From JASHVB01 sp035486135 (lineage in GTDB: Bacteria > Pseudomonadota > Alphaproteobacteria > Acetobacterales > Acetobacteraceae), in contig DATHNI010000307.1 of NCBI GenBank assembly GCA_035486135.1, positions 1 to 11,858 of the forward strand: 11,858 nucleotides of DNA. The letters are read 5' to 3'. Below are positions 8,901 through 11,858 of the stretch, piece by piece (positions within the stretch are counted from its first letter, which is position 1; every line of letters begins with the position of its first letter). The notes beneath the pieces are model-generated. The model saw nothing but the letters and a program-made list of their open reading frames with translations. It searched no databases and had not been told where the DNA came from. Made by a program: the position numbers and the translations under genes.

Positions 8901-9039
8901 GCTGGCGGATGCCGGCAAGGGATTACCGGCGGAAATCGCCCATCCGTTCTTCTGGGCGCCATTCGCGGTGATCGGTGAAGGTGGAGAACGCGTAATGAAC
9001 GCCGAAGCGGTTTCAAAATCTCGCGTGGCCGGGTTATGA
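5941..9039 (+). CDS. Lipoprotein with TPR-like region and C-terminal CHAT (caspase-like) protease domain
   Basis: This is a 1032-residue protein. The N-terminus is a lipoprotein signal ending in lipobox LPMAGC with lipidated Cys18. Gln at +2 (not Asp) predicts outer-membrane sorting by the E. coli rule. Residues about 20-175 form an unassigned extracytoplasmic domain with four cysteines (51, 65, 105, 124), able to form two disulfides. TPR-like helices follow (about 214-305, including LLGKNNPNTATTMMSLALQL), then further helical sequence, a coiled-coil-like stretch (about 542-617) and the CHAT domain (from about 620). CHAT hallmarks are HFATHA with likely catalytic His865, LSACNSG with Cys916, then SLSGLARAFFYAGARSLL and THWSVND. 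The catalytic pair is intact, so an active cysteine protease is expected (family knowledge). The partner and substrate are unknown; the adjacent adhesin is one candidate. CHAT proteins are better known from the cytoplasm, so the lipoprotein signal is notable. Confidence 0.9.
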   Translation: MRASIIVLLLVLLPMAGCQTPPPDAYVHGAVSAGKPASQVAIGKNAVGEDCTQSASTGDSASVYCGTWEEPSAHVRAGGAAAGAQLVQLATASPWRTGIDTRFRCEQPTSTTILGNDPAELMQCTRLVGGWAHVAMVAEVGGKVWYGDGVLPAARVMERSIGVLAGVMRPDAAPVSSAADALLASRLAAQAFSSGDVGQYDELMTAGTRANLADNTGAAETAFRAALALQQKLLGKNNPNTATTMMSLALQLSNEGRFAEADALFDQAGKLVPQSAEAIAPARLLHYRGLDAMNQGKLELALTQLTQADALYAAEVPDEALHAKPPPPAASHFVFNRAMVTSSLAPDEGLLTDPRAQSALLGLIEVRRNRAVVERVLGKPADADALLKSASDLARGNGLARPIVNARLFRSTALTSVAQGQDADALAELGESTAAFGRALPGSKPLAETYLLNARELLRTGHGAEALPLCHGAVLALTALKAGTTPGLMAPCLDVYAEAANKQKDQAQQLLSEMFTAAQLAQGGITSQQIAQASATLAENARNPKVGEAIRQQRDLKGKLDTLYSQRDDLTQGQQKGAPSNPEIVAQAAALDKQIDETRAKMADADAALQAASPNYGQLVQQVVSAKDVFAALHPGEAFSTIALADQDGWVFLLRDNTITVSKVAAGLPEIAGLVKRIREGIELTTAGLPPFDIPDAMQIYKLTLGGVAKQLDGVKALVVAPSGPLLSLPFEVMLTGPAQPTELRDAPWLVRQFTLAHVPAPSNFVSLRKIATGSRATKAWFGFGDFKPVTLAQAQRSFPGTTCADSAQLLSGLPLLPFAGKELSAARDLLGASPSDELLGQAFTAESVLKTPLKNYRILHFATHALLPTDLACQSEPAIVTSDPVGAPDATGALLTASQLVGLDLDADLVILSACNSGGPGGTTAGESLSGLARAFFYAGARSLLVTHWSVNDQVAAFLVADTLRRMKENPALGVAGSLRNAQLAMLADAGKGLPAEIAHPFFWAPFAVIGEGGERVMNAEAVSKSRVAGL

Positions 9040-9049
9040 TCGAACCCGG
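9029..9049 (+). terminator. Small hairpin over the CHAT gene stop codon (weak terminator candidate)
   Basis: The arms CCGGGTT (9029-9035) and AACCCGG (9043-9049) are perfect reverse complements with a 7-base loop that includes the stop codon. The stem is short and no T-run follows, so transcription termination is only a possibility. Confidence 0.25.
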
Positions 9050-9109
9050 ACGGATATGGCCAGGGGTTGGCCCATAGGCGCCAGGACAAGCGAGATGCGG
9101 CAATCGGGT

Positions 9110-9216
9110 CTCCCCCTCCCCCTGAGGGAGGGGGTTGGGGGGAGGGGTGCGTACATCCACGGCAGGCGGAAGTACGCACCCCTCCCCCCAACCCCCTCCC
9201 TCAAGGGGAGGGGGAG
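9110..9216. repeat. Large intergenic inverted repeat (45-bp arms, 17-bp loop), REP-like element
   Basis: The arms at 9110-9154 and 9172-9216 are reverse complements at 44 of 45 positions. The single mismatch is base 13 of the left arm. The arms end in TGCGTAC / GTACGCA at the loop, and the loop is 9155-9171. Each arm is also partly self-complementary (a CCCCTCCC block followed by GAGGGAGGGGG), so the element is a palindrome of palindromes. Such C/G-rich palindromes are commonly seen between genes in high-GC proteobacteria (from general knowledge, not searched). It fills much of the 251-bp gap and could fold into a very stable hairpin in either transcript. No gene is supported here. Confidence 0.9.
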
Positions 9217-9290
9217 TATGCTGACCCGGTCGCGGCTTATCCTGATGCCGACGGGGCTCGTCCTGGCCAATTGAATCGGGGCGCGCGCGC

Positions 9291-11288
9291 ATGGCGGAAA
9301 CGATCGAGACCCTCGGCAAGTACGAGATCAAGCGCACCCTCGGCAAAGGTGCGATGGGCGTCGTGTACGAGGGCTGGGATCCGATCATCGCGCGCCGCGT
9401 GGCGATCAAGACCGTCCGCGTTCCCGACACCCAGGACGATCCCGAGACCGAGGAGGCGCTGGCCCGCTTCCGCCGCGAGGCACAGGCCGCCGGCCGGCTG
9501 ACCCATCCCAACATCGTCGGCGTGTTCGATTACGGCGAGGTCGGCGAGATCGCCTATATCGTCATGGAGTACGTTGACGGTCCGTCGGTGAAGTCGCTGG
9601 TGGACAAGCAGGAACGCTTCGCCATCGCCGACACGATGCGGATCATGACGGATCTGCTGAACGGCCTGCAGTTCAGCCACGCCCGCGGCGTCGTGCATCG
9701 CGACATCAAGCCGGCCAACATCATGCTGACCAGCGATGGCCAGGGCAAGATCGCCGATTTCGGCATCGCGCGGATCGAGAGTTCCTCGATGACCCAGGCC
9801 GGCACGGTGCTGGGCACGCCGGCCTACATGTCGCCCGAACAATTCATGGGCCAGGTGGTGGATGCACGGACCGACATCTATTCGTCGGGCGTGCTGCTCT
9901 ACCAGTTGCTGACCGGCGAGCGGCCGTTCGAGGGCGGCATGTCGGCGATCATGCACAAGGCGCTGAACACCGATCCGCCGCTGCCCTCGCAGATCAGCGT
10001 CACGTGTCCTCAGGCGTTCGACGGCGTGGTGCGCAAGGCGATGGCCAAGCGGCCGGAGGAACGGTTCCAGTCCGCCACCGAGTTCCTGGAAGCGTTGCAG
10101 GCGGCGGCATCGGGCCGGTCGCTCGCGGCTGCCGTCCCGGACGAGCCCGATGACTCCGAGGCCACGATGGTTGCGGCGGCGCCGCGCCGTCCGGCGGCGT
10201 CGGCCGCACCGGCGGCGGCGCGACCCGCCGCCACACCGGCAGCCGCGCAAGCTGTCGCCACGGCGCCGAAGCGCTCCGCCCTGCCGATGATTGCCGCGGC
10301 GGTGGTGGTCGTGGTGCTGTTGCTCGGCGGCGGCGCGTGGTTCTTCCTGTTGCGTGGGCCGGCGCCCGCGTCGAACACTCCGGTGGCGCAGAACACCACG
10401 CCGGCGACACCGAGCGTGCCGGCTGCGCCCACACCGGCTGCTGCCACACCGGCTACTCCTGCGGCGCCGCAACCGACGCAGACGGCGCCAGCACAGGCTC
10501 CGCCGCAACCACAGCCGGTGGCGCCGGCGACCGACAACACACCGCCGCCCCCGGCGCCGCAGCAGTCCGCCAGTGCGGGGCTCGACACCATTCGCCAGCA
10601 GGTCGCCCAGCTTGCCGCCAGCCAGAGCTGCGCGCTGGTGAACGGCTCCGTGCAGGACGGCGGCAATGTCACGCTGAACGGGCTGGCCGGTACGTCGGCG
10701 GCCGATGCGCTTCGCCAGGCGCTGGGAAACATCACCATCCCCGGCGCGGTGGACTGGCGGGTCAGCAGTGTCGATCCGATCTTCTGCCCCGCGCTCGATA
10801 CGTTGCACCCGATCGTGCCGGCATTCGGTGCGGCGGGGCCTCGGTTGGGGCTGATGCTGGCCAACGGCCAGACCCGGCTGCGTGACGGCGAGCACATCCT
10901 GCCCCGGCTGGTGATGCCTGATTTCCGCGGCAGCCTGCGGGTGGATTATGTCGGGCACGACGGCACGGTGCTGCACCTGTATCCGCAGGTCGCCGACCCG
11001 AAGCAGGGCATGACCGCGGATCCGCCGAAGGTGTTCCAGCCGGGCGAGACGGTCAGCCTGGGCGATCCCAAAGCGGGCCATCCGGCGTGGGAGGTCGGGC
11101 CGCCCTACGGCACGGACATGATCATCGCGATCGCCTCGACACAGCCGCTGTTCGACCGGCCGCGACCGGACAACGTGGAGTCCGGGGCGGAGTATCTGCG
11201 CGAGTTGCAAGCCGCGGTGGATGGCGCGCAACGCCGCGGCGCGCGGGTGATCGGCAGTGCGATGACGGTGGACACGATCCCGAAGTAG
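9291..11288 (+). CDS. Transmembrane Ser/Thr protein kinase with periplasmic DUF4384-like domain
   Basis: This is a 665-residue protein. The kinase domain (about 11-270) is complete: glycine loop GKGAMG (Gly18, Gly20, Gly23), Lys40 in VAIK, catalytic HRDIKPAN with Asp138, DFG with Asp156, and YMSPE with Glu183. It should be active. A Pro/Ala-rich stretch follows, then one membrane segment (about 330-354, with a run of Val/Leu) and a Pro/Ala/Thr linker (about 355-426). The C-terminal part has two cysteines (447, 499) able to pair. From about 516 it looks like DUF4384 (LGLMLANG, DYVGHDGTVLHLYP, GTDMIIAIAS near the end). This assignment is from pattern memory and is less sure than the kinase. The kinase should face the cytoplasm and the C-terminal domain the periplasm. 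PASTA repeats are absent. The ATG at 9291 has no clear Shine-Dalgarno, only a GGGG run before the GC repeat, but the kinase fold begins just after it. Confidence 0.92.
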   Translation: MAETIETLGKYEIKRTLGKGAMGVVYEGWDPIIARRVAIKTVRVPDTQDDPETEEALARFRREAQAAGRLTHPNIVGVFDYGEVGEIAYIVMEYVDGPSVKSLVDKQERFAIADTMRIMTDLLNGLQFSHARGVVHRDIKPANIMLTSDGQGKIADFGIARIESSSMTQAGTVLGTPAYMSPEQFMGQVVDARTDIYSSGVLLYQLLTGERPFEGGMSAIMHKALNTDPPLPSQISVTCPQAFDGVVRKAMAKRPEERFQSATEFLEALQAAASGRSLAAAVPDEPDDSEATMVAAAPRRPAASAAPAAARPAATPAAAQAVATAPKRSALPMIAAAVVVVVLLLGGGAWFFLLRGPAPASNTPVAQNTTPATPSVPAAPTPAAATPATPAAPQPTQTAPAQAPPQPQPVAPATDNTPPPPAPQQSASAGLDTIRQQVAQLAASQSCALVNGSVQDGGNVTLNGLAGTSAADALRQALGNITIPGAVDWRVSSVDPIFCPALDTLHPIVPAFGAAGPRLGLMLANGQTRLRDGEHILPRLVMPDFRGSLRVDYVGHDGTVLHLYPQVADPKQGMTADPPKVFQPGETVSLGDPKAGHPAWEVGPPYGTDMIIAIASTQPLFDRPRPDNVESGAEYLRELQAAVDGAQRRGARVIGSAMTVDTIPK

Positions 11289-11306
11289 GGGAATGAGCAA
11301 GCCTCT

Positions 11307-11322
11307 CCCGCGCTGCAGCGGG
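11307..11322 (+). terminator. Weak hairpin after the kinase gene
   Basis: CCCGC (11307-11311) and GCGGG (11318-11322) can pair around the loop GCTGCA, 18 bases after the kinase stop. TTTT occurs only some bases downstream (about 11333), so this is at best a poor intrinsic terminator. Confidence 0.3.
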
Positions 11323-11402
11323 TAGTGCGTCATTTTGAAAATCCCAAGAACTGGACGCTTAGGCCGCCAGCCATGTAGCGGCGGGTTGGTGAAGCCGCCT
11401 CA

Positions 11403-11427
11403 CAATGCCCAATCGGCAATGCCCAAT
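11403..11427. repeat. Short direct repeat, CAATGCCCAAT twice
   Basis: CAATGCCCAAT occurs at 11403-11413 and 11417-11427 with a period of 14 bases. It lies directly upstream of a possible promoter for the small membrane-protein genes, so it could be a pair of protein-binding half-sites or a chance duplication. Confidence 0.5.
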
Positions 11428-11431
11428 GGGC

Positions 11432-11461
11432 TTGCCGGAGTCTCGTTTTCGTGATTATCCT
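11432..11461 (+). promoter_or_regulatory. Possible promoter for the small membrane-protein genes
   Basis: TTGCCG (11432-11437) and TATCCT (11456-11461) are spaced 18 bases apart and sit about 25 bases before the GTG start. The match to sigma-70 consensus is partial. The 197-bp gap and the change in composition suggest these genes are transcribed separately from the kinase. Confidence 0.25.
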
Positions 11462-11470
11462 TCCGAAACG

Positions 11471-11475
11471 GGAGG
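11471..11475 (+). promoter_or_regulatory. Shine-Dalgarno GGAGG deciding a GTG start
   Basis: GGAGG lies ten bases before the GTG at 11486. The ATG at 11476 touches the same motif but is in another frame and gives only a short, non-hydrophobic peptide. The spacing therefore supports GTG at 11486. Confidence 0.6.
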
Positions 11476-11485
11476 ATGAGCGCAG

Positions 11486-11743
11486 GTGCCGAATCCACTG
11501 CCGTGGCATGCGCCGCTCACGAAGGCGTTAAGGGCGGCAGCCTTCTTCATTGCCCATACTTTGTTGGCCGTTCTCATTATCGCGCTGGTCGCGGTGGTGA
11601 AGGCGGCGCTTCACTGGCTAGGGGACCCGAAGCTATTTGGCTATATACCGCTTAGTTACGTTTTTGATGCAATGGATGCTACCGCCTTGGCCGTGTTCAT
11701 CCCGTTTGGCACGATCGAAGCCATCAGAGTGTTTAGGGAGTAA
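11486..11743 (+). CDS. Small hydrophobic two-helix membrane protein, unknown function
   Basis: This is an 85-residue protein starting with GTG behind a good GGAGG. I do not recognise the family. Residues about 17-38 form a clear membrane helix (FFIAHTLLAVLIIALVAVV). A second, less hydrophobic segment (about 57-79) contains Asp61 and Asp64, then IPFG, and the protein ends in a charged tail (IRVFRE). Codons are less GC-biased than in the upstream genes, with several TTT, TTG, ATT and TAT. The stop is four bases before the next ATG, so the two genes are almost certainly one operon and perhaps one membrane complex. It is a real gene judging by start signal, membrane pattern and gene spacing. Confidence 0.65.
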   Translation: MPNPLPWHAPLTKALRAAAFFIAHTLLAVLIIALVAVVKAALHWLGDPKLFGYIPLSYVFDAMDATALAVFIPFGTIEAIRVFRE

Positions 11744-11747
11744 TCCG

Positions 11748-11858
11748 ATGCGCCGCTCCGCCCAGGAAGAACTGCCCCTTTGGCCCCGGCCTCGGTGGCC
11801 CTCGCGCATCTACCTGCTTGAAGCGTTTTCGTTTTATGTCTTGTTTGCTCTTTTGGCG
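11748..11858 (+). CDS. Start of a second membrane protein gene (3' end outside window)
   Basis: The ATG at 11748 is preceded by AGGGAG (11735-11740), which overlaps the end of the upstream gene. The spacing is seven bases, and translation coupling is likely. Only 37 residues are visible: a basic, Pro/Trp-rich start (LPLWPRPRWPSR) and then the beginning of a hydrophobic helix (AFSFYVLFALLA). The frame is open at the right edge. The family cannot be named from this fragment. It is probably an inner-membrane protein with a cytoplasmic, positively charged N-terminus. Confidence 0.6.
   Translation, partial: MRRSAQEELPLWPRPRWPSRIYLLEAFSFYVLFALLA

Noticed and set aside
9056..9274. Short frames through the 9110-9216 palindrome (LPLPLREGVGG and PLPPTPSL peptides) on both strands
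   Set aside because: They are translations of the palindrome itself, a common source of false small genes; nothing else supports them.
9237..11333. Antisense open frame of 698 codons over the kinase gene
   Set aside because: The sense strand carries every kinase motif; the antisense product is an Arg-rich, low-complexity shadow.
11476..11660. ATG at 11476 just after GGAGG
   Set aside because: It is too close to the ribosome site and yields a short peptide without features, while GTG at 11486 opens a clear membrane protein.

Overview
The window is strongly GC-rich and densely coding, with every gene on the + strand. The gene families (a very large filamentous-haemagglutinin-type repeat protein, a TPR/CHAT lipoprotein and a transmembrane Ser/Thr kinase), the codon use and the CCCCTCCC-type intergenic palindrome suggest an alphaproteobacterium. 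Acetobacteraceae or related Rhodospirillales is my best guess, but this is inference because no marker gene is present.

Layout. (1) 3-5789: the C-terminal 1928 residues of a giant beta-helical surface protein that runs in from beyond the left edge. It has about seven 114-residue repeats, then exactly eighteen 42/44-residue repeats, then one more diverged long-type unit, then a unique C-terminus holding the only four cysteines I see. (2) 5790-5940: a gap with a near-perfect 34-bp palindrome. (3) 5941-9039: a predicted outer-membrane lipoprotein with an unassigned four-cysteine domain, TPR-like helices, a coiled coil and a CHAT (caspase-like) protease domain with an intact His/Cys pair. (4) 9040-9290: a gap dominated by a 45-bp-arm inverted repeat, G-rich on both strands. 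(5) 9291-11288: a Hanks-type Ser/Thr kinase with one membrane segment and a periplasmic C-terminal DUF4384-like domain. (6) 11289-11485: a gap with short repeats and weak regulatory signals. (7) 11486-11858: two tightly coupled small membrane-protein genes, less GC-rich than the rest. The second runs off the right edge.

How they may work together (inference): the first three genes would place an adhesin on the cell surface, a caspase-like protease on the outer membrane, and a kinase spanning the inner membrane with a periplasmic sensor-like domain. A contact, proteolysis and phosphorylation relay is a reasonable hypothesis, but the sequence shows only co-location and domain content. The N-terminal secretion domain of the adhesin and any TpsB-type outer-membrane transporter are not in the window.
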